The notes under the pieces: generated by a model
The model's database searches: none
What the model was told of the DNA's origin: nothing
The model's input: only the letters and a program-made list of their open reading frames with translations
Assembly (NCBI GenBank): GCA_903921455.1
Contig: CAIXPZ010000051.1
Location: forward strand, 1-38,625
Source: an uncultured Verrucomicrobia subdivision 3 bacterium
GTDB taxonomy: Bacteria > Verrucomicrobiota > Verrucomicrobiae > Limisphaerales > UBA11358
Length of the DNA stretch: 38,625 nucleotides
Reading direction: 5' to 3'
Translations under genes and position numbers: made by a program
Shown here: positions 23,788-33,447 of the stretch, in pieces
Layout of the letters: every line of letters starts with the position of its first letter
Numbering within the stretch: the first letter of the stretch is position 1

Positions 23788-26724
23788 CTAGGCGGGTTTA
23801 TCCAGGGAGTCGCGGATGACTTGGGCGAGCTGCCGCGCTTGAAAGGGTTTGGCGAGGAAATTGACGCCCGTCTGCACTTCAAAATCCCTGGCCACCAGGT
23901 CGGGGCTGTAGCCGCTCATGTAGATCACTTTCAATCGGGGTTTTTTCTGGATGAGCCGTTCCGCGAGTTCCCGGCCGGTCATGCCATCGGGCATCAGCAT
24001 ATCGGTCAGCAAGAGGCGGATTTTGGGGCCATGCTGCTTCCAGACTTTCAAGGCTTCATTGCCCGTGGAGGCGGTCAACACCTGGTAGCCGAGTTGGGTG
24101 AGCGTGAGCCGCATCATGTTGAGCAGCGCCGGCTCGTCTTCCACCAGCAGGATGGTTTCTTTGCCGGAAGGGATGGCGGCCAGCATTGTTTGCGCGTTGA
24201 TTTGGTCGCTCATGCCGACGAGCCGGGGCAGATACACGGTGAACGTGGTCCCGCGGCCCACTTCGCTCTGGACGTTGATCCAGCCCTGATGTTGCTGGAC
24301 GATGCCGAACACGGTGGCCAGCCCCAGCCCGGTGCCCTGGCCGATGCCCTTGGTGGTGAAGAACGGTTCAAAGATCCTGGGCAGCACTTCCGGCGGGATG
24401 CCGCTGCCGGTGTCGGCCACGCTCAGGCAGACGAACGCGCCGTGGCGCGCCTGGACGGATTGCGTGGCGGCGCACTCATCCAATTCCACGCCGGCGGTGG
24501 TGATGATGAGCTGGCCGCCGCCGGGCATGGCGTCGCGGGCATTGACCGAGAGATTCATCAGCACCTGTTCCATCATGCCGGCGTCGGCGTGGATGAACAT
24601 CGGCTGCGGGGCGAGCTTCAATTGCACCTCGATGTGTTCGCCGAGGATGCGCCGCAGCATCTTGGTGGTGTGGGTGACGGTTTCGCTCAAGTCCAGATTG
24701 CGCGGCTGGAGCACTTCGCGCCGGCTAAAGAGCAGCAGCTGGCGGGTCAGCGCGGCGGCGCGGTCCACGGTGAGGTTGATGTCATCCGCATATTTTTTCT
24801 GCTCCGGCGAAAGGCCGCCGCTGCTTTTCAGCAAGCCCGCCTCCATGGAGATGACCATGAGCATGTTGTTGAAATCATGCGCCACGCCGCCGGCGAGCGT
24901 GCCGATGGCTTCCATCTTCTGCAGCTGGCGGAATTGGGATTCCACCTGCAGCTCGTGGGTGACGTCGCGCTTGACGGCCACAAAGTTGATGATCTGGCCC
25001 GCGGCGTCCCGCATCGGCGAGATGGTGGCGTCCTCCTCGTATATTGTCCCATCCTTGCGCTTGTTGAAAAAATGGCCGTGCCAGACTTCCCCGCGCGCGA
25101 GCACGTTCCACATCTCGCGATAAAACGCGGCGTCCTGCTTGCCGCTTTTAAGGAGGCGCGGATTCTGGCCGAGCACCTCGGCGCGGGTGTAGCCGGAGGT
25201 TTTCTCAAACGCCGGGTTGGCGTAGAGAATTTTGCCGTCGGTATCCGTGATGACAATGGTTTCCGCCGACTGTTCGACCGCCGTGGCTAATCGGGCATGG
25301 GATTCCTCCACGCGCTTGCGCGCGGTGATGTTCTCGTGCGTCACGACCGCCCGCACCGGGCCGTCACCGGGAAAGCGCGTGACCCGGCAATAGAACCAGC
25401 GCTCCTCCGTGGGCGAATGGCAGGGATATTCATGAGACCAGGTCTTCGTCGCGTCGGCCATCACAGCGCGGATTCCCTTCGCAGCTTGGGACGCTTCCGG
25501 GTCGGCCTTGGCGGCGTCATCGCAGGTCGTCAGGTAATTGGCGCCCTCGCAGACCGCCTTCCAGTCCTGCGTGTTCGCCCGCGCGAACGCGCGCCACGCC
25601 TCGTTGGTGGCGATGATGTTCCCGTTTTCATCCAGCACCGCCACATGGGCGCCCAGCGCGTCCAGCGTGGCGCGGTTGAACCGCTCGATCTCGTGCAGCG
25701 CCGCTTGCGCCTCCTTGCGCGCGGTGATGTCGCGCACGGTCGCCACGATGTAGTCGCGCTCCAGCCGGACATATTTCAAGTTCACTTCCACCGGGAAGGT
25801 TGAGCCATCCTTGCGCCGGTTCAGTCCTTGCCAAACGAGAACGCCTTTCGCCCGGAGTTGCGCCACGTGCTTGCTGAATTCGTCAGGCGCGACCATGGGA
25901 TCAATATCAAACACGCTCAGCGCCAGAAATTCCGCCCGGCTGTAGCCCCGCGCCAGGCAGCCCAGTTCGTTGACATCGAGCAACCGGGCGGTTTCCGGGT
26001 CCACGACGATAAAAGAATCGTTGGACTGGTCAACCAGCGTGCGAAACAATTTTAGCTGAGTCTCCGCCCGCTTGCGCTCGCTGACGTCGCGGACGTTGCA
26101 CTGGATCACCTTTTTGTCGCCGGCCTGATAGACGTTGCTGACAAATTCCACGGAGATGTTGCGGCCATCGCGGGTTTCCAGCGGCAGGTCGTCATAGCGG
26201 ATATAGCCATCCTTTTGCAGGCGCTCCAGCATGGCTTGATTGGACAGGATGTCCCGGAACGGACTCAATTCGCCGACGGTTTTGCCGAACATTTCGTCGT
26301 GGGAAAATCCCAGCAGTTCGATCAGGAACGGATTCACATCCGTGATGCAGCCCGTGTCCGCATCCAGAATCAGGATGCCATCGCGCGCCGATTCGAAGAG
26401 CCGCCGATAACTTAATTCGGAGGCGCGGAACGCGACGCTCAGCCTCTCGGCTTTGATGGTCCGCAAGTCCGCCTGTTCGGTTCGGGTGTTGGCTTCCGCC
26501 GTTCGCGAATTCGCCTGATCCGTCCGGAGGTTGGCCTCGTCCGTTCGGGTGTTGGCTTGCACCGTCCGCAGATTGGCTTGATCGATCCGACTCTCCGCCC
26601 GCTCCATCAGCGTGCCTTTAGCGGGGAGCGCAGCGGGCTCTTTTTCTTTGATCTCGCCGACGCCGGGCGTCGGTTCCCGACCTGAATCATCCGCCGGGTG
26701 GCCCTGAGGATGATTGGTTTTCAT
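23788..26724 (-). CDS. Hybrid sensor histidine kinase with N-terminal heptad repeats, four PAS, HisKA, HATPase, receiver
   Basis: 978 residues. Residues about 46-95 form seven consecutive seven-residue units of the type R-T-x-x-A-N-x (for example [21 protein letters not shown]), a strong parallel coiled coil. Four PAS/PAC units follow (about 105-590), then HisKA with His616 in [11 protein letters not shown], HATPase ([26 protein letters not shown]) and a receiver with Asp908 in LTDMLMPD. No transmembrane segment, so probably a cytosolic sensor whose dimer is held by the coiled coil. The last PAS and the kinase core are close to those of the giant kinase in this window. A weak AGGGTG lies about 11 bases before the ATG. 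It begins 228 bases after the end of the lyase gene on the same strand. Confidence 0.94.
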   Translation of the reverse strand: MKTNHPQGHPADDSGREPTPGVGEIKEKEPAALPAKGTLMERAESRIDQANLRTVQANTRTDEANLRTDQANSRTAEANTRTEQADLRTIKAERLSVAFRASELSYRRLFESARDGILILDADTGCITDVNPFLIELLGFSHDEMFGKTVGELSPFRDILSNQAMLERLQKDGYIRYDDLPLETRDGRNISVEFVSNVYQAGDKKVIQCNVRDVSERKRAETQLKLFRTLVDQSNDSFIVVDPETARLLDVNELGCLARGYSRAEFLALSVFDIDPMVAPDEFSKHVAQLRAKGVLVWQGLNRRKDGSTFPVEVNLKYVRLERDYIVATVRDITARKEAQAALHEIERFNRATLDALGAHVAVLDENGNIIATNEAWRAFARANTQDWKAVCEGANYLTTCDDAAKADPEASQAAKGIRAVMADATKTWSHEYPCHSPTEERWFYCRVTRFPGDGPVRAVVTHENITARKRVEESHARLATAVEQSAETIVITDTDGKILYANPAFEKTSGYTRAEVLGQNPRLLKSGKQDAAFYREMWNVLARGEVWHGHFFNKRKDGTIYEEDATISPMRDAAGQIINFVAVKRDVTHELQVESQFRQLQKMEAIGTLAGGVAHDFNNMLMVISMEAGLLKSSGGLSPEQKKYADDINLTVDRAAALTRQLLLFSRREVLQPRNLDLSETVTHTTKMLRRILGEHIEVQLKLAPQPMFIHADAGMMEQVLMNLSVNARDAMPGGGQLIITTAGVELDECAATQSVQARHGAFVCLSVADTGSGIPPEVLPRIFEPFFTTKGIGQGTGLGLATVFGIVQQHQGWINVQSEVGRGTTFTVYLPRLVGMSDQINAQTMLAAIPSGKETILLVEDEPALLNMMRLTLTQLGYQVLTASTGNEALKVWKQHGPKIRLLLTDMLMPDGMTGRELAERLIQKKPRLKVIYMSGYSPDLVARDFEVQTGVNFLAKPFQARQLAQVIRDSLDKPA
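26440..26590 (-). repeat. 21-bp coding tandem repeats (heptad repeat of the kinase)
   Basis: About seven units of 21 bases encoding R-T-x-x-A-N-x heptads inside the kinase gene. Similarity between units at the DNA level makes this a likely site of copy-number change by slippage, altering coiled-coil length in steps that keep the frame and the heptad phase. Confidence 0.7.
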
Positions 26725-26952
26725 TGCATAATCACCCTAGGCTCACTTCGTGGTAATAGATACCTAATTCGAATAATATTGAGAGGGGTGTTTACCCCAT
26801 GCCGTTTTGGGCTATCCGTGTCTGGCGTGGCGGGTTCCCCCCGGCGCGCGGCGGAGGGTCGGACCGCTTAAGCGCGGAGCAGTGAGCGGCCGGGCTTCAA
26901 GCGTTTCTTCACGGCGGTGGCGGATTTCGTCATTGGCCGGACCATGATTGGC

Positions 26953-29900
26953 TCAGGGATAGACGAGCCGGAAGAACACACTGCCGTTGGTGGTATTCAC
27001 GGGCAGCAGCCATTGATTGGTGAGGCTGGAATTCGCGACGGTGACCCAATTGGTGCCGAGGTTGTTGGTCTGCGTCTCCAAACGCCAGCCGGTGTGGTCG
27101 GCGGGCCAGTTCAATTGGAGCTGCCCGCTGACAAGGGCGGAGCTCAGCGGCTGGGGAACGGATGAAACGGGGCGGGCGCTGACGGGCAGCGAATTGGAGC
27201 TCTCCCCGGCGGAGTTCGTGGCGGAGACGACAAAGTAATACAGCGTGCCGTTGGTCAGGCCGCCGCTGACAAGACTGGTGCCGGCCAGATTGGTGAGGGT
27301 CGCATAAGGACCGCCGCTGGCAGTGGCGCGCTTGAGGTTGTAGGCGGCCGCACCGGCGGCGAGGTTCCAATTCAAACTGACCTGCGCATCGCCGGCGATG
27401 GCGCTCAAGCCCGCCGGGGCGGCGGGAAGGACGGCCAGCGAAACGATCTCCGCGGCGCTCAACGCGCGGTTGTAGATGCGGAAATCATCCACGCTGCCGG
27501 CCAGAACGGGGTCGGGCCATTGGGACTTGCCCAGATAATTGGAGACGGTGTTGCCCAGGCTGGAGGGATGGAGGGTCAGGTTGTTGTTGGTCCCAACCGC
27601 AACGCCATCCAGGTAAAGCACGCCGGTGATGCCGGACAAGGTGACGGCGAGATGATGCCAGACGCCGGTGGTGAGGACGCCGGCGGCATTATTGATCGAC
27701 TGCTCGCCGGCGGTGGAGTTGGTGGTGATGGCGAAGCGCACAGTGCCGCCGCCGCTGGCGGGCGCCAGGAACATGTAATTGTTGGTGCCGCTGCCGAAAT
27801 CAAAGATGCGCGCCCAAGTGGCGTTGGCATCCACTTTTGCCCAGGTCGCGAGGCTGAAATCATTCAGCCCGCTGACGAGGCCGGCGGGGAAACTGGCGTA
27901 GCTGCCGGCGGTGGCGTTGAAGTGGACGGCGTTGTTGAATTTGCCGGCGTTGGTCCAGGTGGCGCTGGCGGCGAGCGTGGCATTGTGTGCGCCGGCCACA
28001 TCGGCCGCCGTGGTGCCGCCGCCCTCGTCAAACTTCCAATACGCATACAAATCGAAAGGCGTGGCGCTGGCCGGCTGGCTGATGGCGCCTTCGCCGCTGA
28101 CGTTCATGGCGGAGACGACATAATAATACGTGGTGCCGCTGGTCACGCCGGGGTCGGCAAAGTTGGTGGCGGTCAACCCGGCGGCGACGAGCGCGTAAGG
28201 CCCGCCGCTCACGGTGGATCGTTTCACCTGATAGCTCGCGGCCCCCGCCAAGGCGTTCCAGCTCAAGTTGACCTGGAGCGCTGAGGAGCCGGCGGTTGCG
28301 GTCACGTTGGTGGGCGCCGCGGGCAGTGCGGGCGGATTGAATAACGAACCGATCTCGGCCGGGCTCAACGCGCGGTTGTAGATGCGGAAATCATCCACGC
28401 TGCCGATCCAGTTGGGGTCAGCCCATTGCGATTTGCCGATATAATTCTGCGTCGTGCCGCCCAAGTTTGCGGGATGCAGCGTCATGGCGCTGTTGGTGCC
28501 GACCGCCGCGCCATCCAGGTAAAGCACGCCGTTCGTGCCGGCCAAAGTCACCGCCACATGATGCCAGACGCCGGGCGAGAGGACGGCGTTGTTGGTGATC
28601 CCTTGTTCGCCGCCGCCGGAGCTGGTGGTGATAGCGTAACGGATGGTGTTGAAGCCGGAGGCTGGGGCAAGAAACATGTAATTGCCGGTGCCGGTGCCGA
28701 AATCAAACACGCGCGCCCACGTCGCATTGGTATCCACCTTCACCCACGTCGCGATGGTGAAGTCGCTTAACGTGCTGACGAGGCCGGCGGGCAGGCTGAC
28801 GTAGCTGTTGGTCGTGCCGTTGAGATGCACGGCATTGTTGGTCTTGCCAGCCACCCAGGTGGCGGCGGTGGAAGCCAGCGTGCCGTTGTTGGTGCCGGCG
28901 GAGTCGGCCGCATTCGTGCCGCTGGCTTCGTCGAATTTCCAATCAGCGCAGCGATCCAGCGGCGCGGCGCTGGCGGAGAGGGACCCGGCGCTTTCGCCCG
29001 CCGAGTTGACGGCCGAAACGACATAGAAGTAAGCCGTGCCGTTCACGAGACCGGCGTCCGTGTAGGTGGAGGCTTTCACGCCGGTGGCGATGGTCGAATA
29101 AGTTCCGCCGCCGACGGAGGCGCGCTTGACGTTGTAGCTGACGGCGCCAGGCGAGCCGTTCCAATTCAAGACCAGTTGCGCATTGCCCGCGGTTGCCGCC
29201 AAACCGGTCGGCGCGGCGGGGGCACTGGCGACCGGCCCGTCCAGTTCGATGCAGTCGTAAGGCCAATTGGCGCTGAGCCAAGCGCCGGAATCAGACGAAC
29301 CGCTGACGACGTTGACATACAAGGTGTTTTGACCCACGACCAGCGCGCTGGACGGGATGCTGAAGGTGGTCAGATAATTGTTCCCCCGGTAGCTGCCGAT
29401 GGTGGTCGTCCGGGTGCTTGGCTCGCTGGGGGCCGAAGAATAGGACGAATTCCAACTATTCACGGCGACCTGCGGCCGCGCGCCGATGTAGGCCGAAGTC
29501 TGGCCGATGCGCAGCGTCAGCCCGGTGATCTGGCTGGCGGTGAGGTTGAATTTGATCACGCTCGGGGTGTTGGTGCCGCGGAACTGCACGCAGGGAAACT
29601 GGCTGATATTGTTGCTTTCCACGACGAAGGCGCCCGGCGCCCAATTGCTCATCCGCACGTCCGCAGGATGCATGGTGGTCAGCTTGTCGGCGTTCAGCAT
29701 GCCAGCCGGGGTGCCATCCCAATCGCCGATTTTCCAAATGAACGCAGGCGTCGCTTCGGTCGAAGTGAGGTTCAGGGTGTTGGTCGTGTTCGCCGTCACC
29801 CCGACGGAAGCGGTGGCTACGGCGAGTTCCTGCTTGTAAAGCGTGGCGGTATAAGTGCCGGGGATCATCAACGGCGTGGTATAGCTGCCATTGGTCGCGG

Positions 29901-30996
29901 CCACGGTCCAGTATTGCGCCTGACCATTGGCAAATCCGACGACCGGCTGAAAGCCGGGCGGCACGCCCGCGACCGTGCCGGTGACGGCACCGCGATTGGT
30001 GTTGCTGACCCAGTTCGTCAAATTCAGCCCGGCGCTGTCAATCCATGAATAATCAATGTTCGTGGCCGGCTGGCCCCCACCATTGAAAACCAAAGTGTAA
30101 GGACCGTTCAGGATATTGGTGCGGAACGCTTCGGTCTGCGCCTCGCCGTAGTTCACAATGTAGGTGATCTCCTGATCGCTGCCGCATTGGTTCAGCAGGC
30201 TGCGATAGAACGGGCCGCCGGAATCACCTTCGTGATTGTCGCGCACGATATACACGCCCACGTTGGTGCCGGTCGCGCCGATGTATGCCCAATCGATGAG
30301 CCGATGATTCGAGTAATGTTTTGAGCGCGTGGTGCCATCGGCCATCCCGAAAATGTCGGCGGACTCAATCGCCCCGGTGTTGTTGCGGATATCGGACGGG
30401 GTTGGACCGTTGGATAACAAGCTGGACGGAATCCGGACAATGTAGCGGCACAGTCCCAGCGTATCCGGCTCGGTGTTAAAGCTGGTGGCCATGTAGATGT
30501 GCGGATAGCCGTTTCGCGCCAGGTAGTAATGTGTCAGCACTCCCCGCCCGCTCGCCGGATCGCCCCCGATGACGGTGATTTTGACATAATTGGTTCCATA
30601 AACAGTGGCGCTGACGGAAACCAAATTGGTATAGCTATAAAGGAAATCAAAACCGGAGTTGAGCTGGGAACCGCGTGACTGGTCCTGATATTCCACCCCG
30701 TTGTATACCAGTCTCATCAGGTCGCCGGACGACTGGGTGCTCACGCCGTTGTCGGTGCGCCGAACCTTGAAGACAAGCCCGGCACCGGTGTCCACGGCGT
30801 AATTATCCGAGTTGGTGGTCAGGCCGAAAGCAGCGGAACAAACTCTTGGCATTGCCAAGCCGGCAATGCAGGCAATCATGAATCCGAGAACCCGGATTGA
30901 ACGGGCCAGGCCGGTTGCCTCGCCGGCACATCGGGCTCGGTTCAAAGGATGCGAACCGGTTTGTTGCAGATTTATTTGTTCCACGGAATGGAACAC
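26953..30996 (-). CDS. Rhamnogalacturonan lyase-like secreted protein, polysaccharide lyase family 4, with FN3 and LamG modules
   Basis: After a signal peptide (VLGFMIACIAGLAMPRVCSA) the mature protein begins AFGLTTNSDNYAVDT. It follows family-4 rhamnogalacturonan lyase throughout: catalytic domain to about 306 (HYYLARNGYPHIYMATSFN, GTTRSKHYSNHRLIDW), an FN3-like domain II (about 337-412) and a carbohydrate-binding-like domain III (about 417-587). These enzymes cut the backbone of pectin rhamnogalacturonan I. Lys226 matches catalytic Lys150 of the Aspergillus aculeatus enzyme, but the position of its catalytic His210 (SGHVQTE) is Glu285 here (YGEAQTE). The C-terminal half is FN3-LamG-FN3-LamG-FN3, and the end FFRLVYP suggests a sorting or anchoring tail. 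The start is uncertain: the frame opens with GTG at 30996 and no ribosome site is evident. The phosphohexomutase lies 63 bases upstream. Confidence 0.88.
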   Translation of the reverse strand: MFHSVEQINLQQTGSHPLNRARCAGEATGLARSIRVLGFMIACIAGLAMPRVCSAAFGLTTNSDNYAVDTGAGLVFKVRRTDNGVSTQSSGDLMRLVYNGVEYQDQSRGSQLNSGFDFLYSYTNLVSVSATVYGTNYVKITVIGGDPASGRGVLTHYYLARNGYPHIYMATSFNTEPDTLGLCRYIVRIPSSLLSNGPTPSDIRNNTGAIESADIFGMADGTTRSKHYSNHRLIDWAYIGATGTNVGVYIVRDNHEGDSGGPFYRSLLNQCGSDQEITYIVNYGEAQTEAFRTNILNGPYTLVFNGGGQPATNIDYSWIDSAGLNLTNWVSNTNRGAVTGTVAGVPPGFQPVVGFANGQAQYWTVAATNGSYTTPLMIPGTYTATLYKQELAVATASVGVTANTTNTLNLTSTEATPAFIWKIGDWDGTPAGMLNADKLTTMHPADVRMSNWAPGAFVVESNNISQFPCVQFRGTNTPSVIKFNLTASQITGLTLRIGQTSAYIGARPQVAVNSWNSSYSSAPSEPSTRTTTIGSYRGNNYLTTFSIPSSALVVGQNTLYVNVVSGSSDSGAWLSANWPYDCIELDGPVASAPAAPTGLAATAGNAQLVLNWNGSPGAVSYNVKRASVGGGTYSTIATGVKASTYTDAGLVNGTAYFYVVSAVNSAGESAGSLSASAAPLDRCADWKFDEASGTNAADSAGTNNGTLASTAATWVAGKTNNAVHLNGTTNSYVSLPAGLVSTLSDFTIATWVKVDTNATWARVFDFGTGTGNYMFLAPASGFNTIRYAITTSSGGGEQGITNNAVLSPGVWHHVAVTLAGTNGVLYLDGAAVGTNSAMTLHPANLGGTTQNYIGKSQWADPNWIGSVDDFRIYNRALSPAEIGSLFNPPALPAAPTNVTATAGSSALQVNLSWNALAGAASYQVKRSTVSGGPYALVAAGLTATNFADPGVTSGTTYYYVVSAMNVSGEGAISQPASATPFDLYAYWKFDEGGGTTAADVAGAHNATLAASATWTNAGKFNNAVHFNATAGSYASFPAGLVSGLNDFSLATWAKVDANATWARIFDFGSGTNNYMFLAPASGGGTVRFAITTNSTAGEQSINNAAGVLTTGVWHHLAVTLSGITGVLYLDGVAVGTNNNLTLHPSSLGNTVSNYLGKSQWPDPVLAGSVDDFRIYNRALSAAEIVSLAVLPAAPAGLSAIAGDAQVSLNWNLAAGAAAYNLKRATASGGPYATLTNLAGTSLVSGGLTNGTLYYFVVSATNSAGESSNSLPVSARPVSSVPQPLSSALVSGQLQLNWPADHTGWRLETQTNNLGTNWVTVANSSLTNQWLLPVNTTNGSVFFRLVYP
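27440..29240 (-). repeat. Internal 906-bp tandem duplication (LamG+FN3) in the lyase gene
   Basis: The segment AACGCGCGGTTGTAGATGCG begins at 27461 and again at 28367, 906 bases (302 codons) apart, and long stretches on both sides agree closely. Two LamG+FN3 units thus arose by tandem duplication of an in-frame unit, followed by modest divergence. Confidence 0.75.
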
Positions 30997-31059
30997 TCTA
31001 AACCAATAACTGCCCGACGGCCATCAACAGAACTGGGGATTGTTGCCGTTTCGGCCAAA

Positions 31060-32505
31060 TCAGCCCCGAAGCAATGACCGGCCCACCCGCAGGAGTTTCT
31101 CCATGTCGGCGTCGGACTTCGCCTCGGCGTAGATGCGCAGCACGGGTTCGGTGCCGGAACCGCGCAGCATCAGCCACGTGGAATCGGCGGCCACAAATTT
31201 CACGCCGTCGCGCGCATCCACTTTCACCAGCGGCGACCGCAGCAGTTTCCCGGGCGGGTTCGCCTGCAGCGCGGCCATGAGCGCGGCGCGTTGCTCCAGG
31301 GGATAATGCGCGTCGAACCGGCCATAGCGGTGCGGGCCGAATTCCTTTTCCAGCCGCGCGTAGATCCGGTTCACGGAAATCTTCTCCATCGCCAGCATTT
31401 CGAGCAGGAACAAGCCGGCGGCCAGGCCGTCGCGCTCGGGGATGTGGTGGGCAAAGCCGACCGACCCGCTCTCTTCCGCGCCGAACAGGGCGCCGGGCTT
31501 CATCAGCTCCGGCGCGATGAAGCGGAACCCGATACCCACTTCGGTGAGCGGCAGGTTCCACGCGGCGCACATCTTGTCCACCATCGCGGTGGTGTTGTAG
31601 GTCTTGGTCACCACGCCGCGGTCGCCGCGGTTGCGGACGAGATGATGCAGCAGGAGGGCGATGACCTGCTGATTCGTCATCGGCCCGCCGCGTCCGTCCA
31701 TGGCGCCGATGCGGTCGGAGTCGCCGTCGGTGACGAGGCAGATGTCGTGGGGGTTTTTGCGGAGCTGCGCGCCGCCGAGCGCGTAGTTCTTCGGCAGCGG
31801 CTCGGGGCTGATGCCGCCGAACAGGATGTCGTGCGCGCCGTTCAGCGTGGTGACGTGGCAATTGGTTTTGGCCAGCAGGGTTTCAAACACGCCCGCGCCG
31901 ACGCCGAAGAGCGCGTCGTGCGCGACGCGGAGTTTGGACTTGGCGATGAGCTTGAAATCCACAAGCCGCTTGATGGCGGCGAAGTGCGCGGGGCGGATAT
32001 CGTGAATTTGCAGTTGGGAGTTGGGAGTTCGAAGTTGGTGTTCACTCCCCATCTGCCATCTGCCATCTCCAATCTGCTTCAATTGCTTTTCCACGGCCTG
32101 GCATTCCTCCGGTCCGCTGCTGCCGCCGAAGTGCGACTTGAGTTTGAAGCCGTTGAAGATGGGCGGATTATGGCTGGCGGTGATCATCACGCCGCCGACG
32201 GCCTTTAAATGTTTCACCGCGAAGGAGACGGACGGCGTGGGCGTGGGCGCGGGCGTGAGGATGACCTGGTAACCGTTGCCGGCAAAGACACCGGCGGTGA
32301 TCTGCGCGAAGCGGTCGGAGAGAAACCGGCGGTCGTAGCCGACGACGACTTTCAGTTCGCGTCCGAAGATTTCAGAATTCTGCCGGCGGACTTCCGCCTG
32401 CCAATAGTTCGCCGTGGCCTGCGCGACGCGGGCGACGTTGGCGAAAGTAAAGTCCTCGGCGATGACTGCGCGCCAGCCATCGGTGCCAAAGCGGATCGAT
32501 TCCAT
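31060..32505 (-). CDS. Phosphoglucomutase/phosphomannomutase family enzyme (alpha-D-phosphohexomutase)
   Basis: 481 residues from the ATG at 32505 (MESIRFGTDGWRAVIAEDFT); the 259-codon extension of the frame upstream is the antisense of the neighbouring thioredoxin-like gene. The enzyme interconverts hexose 1- and 6-phosphates via a phosphoserine, Ser111 in ITASHNPP. Metal binding is by DGDSDR (Asp260, Asp262, Asp264), sugar recognition by AEESGS (343-348), and phosphate binding by RGSGTEPVLRIYAEA at the C terminus. Residues about 145-168 (QIGDGRWQMGSEHQLRTPNS...) do not look like the family and are encoded by a simple repetitive insert. It is divergent from the exported thioredoxin-fold gene, with 102 bases between the two starts. 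Confidence 0.93.
   Translation of the reverse strand: MESIRFGTDGWRAVIAEDFTFANVARVAQATANYWQAEVRRQNSEIFGRELKVVVGYDRRFLSDRFAQITAGVFAGNGYQVILTPAPTPTPSVSFAVKHLKAVGGVMITASHNPPIFNGFKLKSHFGGSSGPEECQAVEKQLKQIGDGRWQMGSEHQLRTPNSQLQIHDIRPAHFAAIKRLVDFKLIAKSKLRVAHDALFGVGAGVFETLLAKTNCHVTTLNGAHDILFGGISPEPLPKNYALGGAQLRKNPHDICLVTDGDSDRIGAMDGRGGPMTNQQVIALLLHHLVRNRGDRGVVTKTYNTTAMVDKMCAAWNLPLTEVGIGFRFIAPELMKPGALFGAEESGSVGFAHHIPERDGLAAGLFLLEMLAMEKISVNRIYARLEKEFGPHRYGRFDAHYPLEQRAALMAALQANPPGKLLRSPLVKVDARDGVKFVAADSTWLMLRGSGTEPVLRIYAEAKSDADMEKLLRVGRSLLRG
32002..32075 (-). repeat. In-frame repetitive insert inside the phosphohexomutase gene
   Basis: On the plus strand it consists of GTTGGGA units (AGTTGGGAGTTGGGAGTTCG) and ATCTGCC units (CATCTGCCATCTGCCATCTC). 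It encodes about 24 hydrophilic residues between the active-site domain and the following helix. The sequence has the look of an intergenic simple repeat that entered a coding region without breaking it. Confidence 0.55.
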
Positions 32506-32572
32506 GCGGCGATTCTGGACGAAAAGCCAACCCCTGCCAAGCCCGCCGCGCGGTCCGCTACTATTCCGCGGC

Positions 32573-32601
32573 TTGACACGGGCGGCGGCTCCTTCCATAA
32601 A
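32573..32601 (+). promoter_or_regulatory. Promoter of the thioredoxin-fold gene, predicting a leaderless mRNA
   Basis: A perfect TTGACA (32573-32578), a 17-base spacer and CATAAA (32596-32601, 4 of 6). The A of the ATG at 32608 is the seventh base after the -10 box, so the transcript would begin at the start codon. Confidence 0.5.
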
Positions 32602-32607
32602 CATACC

Positions 32608-33396
32608 ATGCGTATCGGCTTTGCCATGGTTCTGGGACTGGCGTTGATGACAGCCAGCGGCCGCGCCGACGAGCAACTGCCCGTGCTCCAGGCCGGCGGC
32701 ATCACTTACAGCAACGTCACCATCACCAGCGTTTCCGCCACGGATGTTTATTTCATCTACGCTCAGGGGATGGCCAATGCCAAGTTGAAAAGCCTTTCCC
32801 CCGCGCTCCAGAAACATTTCAACTACGACCCCGCCAAGGCCGGCGCGGTGGAAAAGAAGCACGCCGCCGACCAGGTGCAATATCATGAGCAGTTGCTCAA
32901 GCAGCCCGCCGCCGAGGACATGACGCGCCGCCCGCCGACCCCGCCGATGGCCGCCACGGGCAAAAAGATCTCGGCCAAATCCTTCCTCAACCAGAAATGC
33001 CCCATCATCGCCGTGGAGAAATGGCTCACGGCGCCGCCCGATCTCAACGGCAAATTCGTGCTGGTCGATTTCTGGGCGACGTGGTGTCCGCCCTGCCGCA
33101 AGGCGATTCCGGAATTGAACGCATTCCAGAAGAAGTTCGGCAATCAGCTCGTCGTCATCGGGCTGTCCGACGAGACCGAAGATGCCGTCCGCAAACTCAC
33201 GAATCCGCACATCGAATACGCCGTTGCTATTGACACGCACGGCAACACGATGAGGGCCATCGGCGTCACGGGCATTCCGCACGTCGTCCTCATTGATCCG
33301 CAGGGCTACGTCCGCTGGGAGGGCTTTCCGTTTCAGGAAGGCTACGAACTCACCGATACCGTCATCGCCGACATCCTGAGCCGCTATTCCAAGTAA
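32608..33396 (+). CDS. Exported thioredoxin-fold protein, TlpA/ResA-like
   Basis: 262 residues starting MRIGFAMVLGLALMTASGRA, a signal peptide. Residues about 25-115 form an unrecognised N-terminal part (beginning QAGGITYSNVTITSVSATDV, a motif I have seen in verrucomicrobial exported proteins) and a proline-rich linker. The thioredoxin domain follows, with FWATWCPPCRKAIPEL (Cys160-Pro-Pro-Cys163) and the cis-proline loop TGIPHVVLID. It should act outside the cytoplasm as a thiol-disulfide reductase, for example in cytochrome c maturation or maintenance of exported proteins. The open frame extends far upstream, but the signal peptide and the adjacent promoter fix the ATG at 32608. Confidence 0.92.
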   Translation: MRIGFAMVLGLALMTASGRADEQLPVLQAGGITYSNVTITSVSATDVYFIYAQGMANAKLKSLSPALQKHFNYDPAKAGAVEKKHAADQVQYHEQLLKQPAAEDMTRRPPTPPMAATGKKISAKSFLNQKCPIIAVEKWLTAPPDLNGKFVLVDFWATWCPPCRKAIPELNAFQKKFGNQLVVIGLSDETEDAVRKLTNPHIEYAVAIDTHGNTMRAIGVTGIPHVVLIDPQGYVRWEGFPFQEGYELTDTVIADILSRYSK

Positions 33397-33447
33397 GGTT
33401 GAAAGCTGTTTCCGAAGTTGGCAACGCCGCCGTTCAAAGTTTTGCCC

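Noticed and set aside
23551..25290. 579-codon plus-strand open frame
   Set aside because: Shadow of the second kinase on the other strand; its beginning lies in repeat copy D.
26440..26590. Direct repeats as possible CRISPR or iterons
   Set aside because: They lie in frame in a kinase gene and encode a heptad coiled coil.
28825..30048. 407-codon plus-strand open frame opposite the lyase
   Set aside because: Composition typical of antisense of GC-rich coding DNA; the opposite frame has clear lyase, FN3 and LamG motifs.
32506..33282. 259-codon N-terminal extension of the phosphohexomutase frame
   Set aside because: It is the antisense of the thioredoxin-fold gene with its CPPC site, and the family start MESIRFGTDGWR is at 32505.
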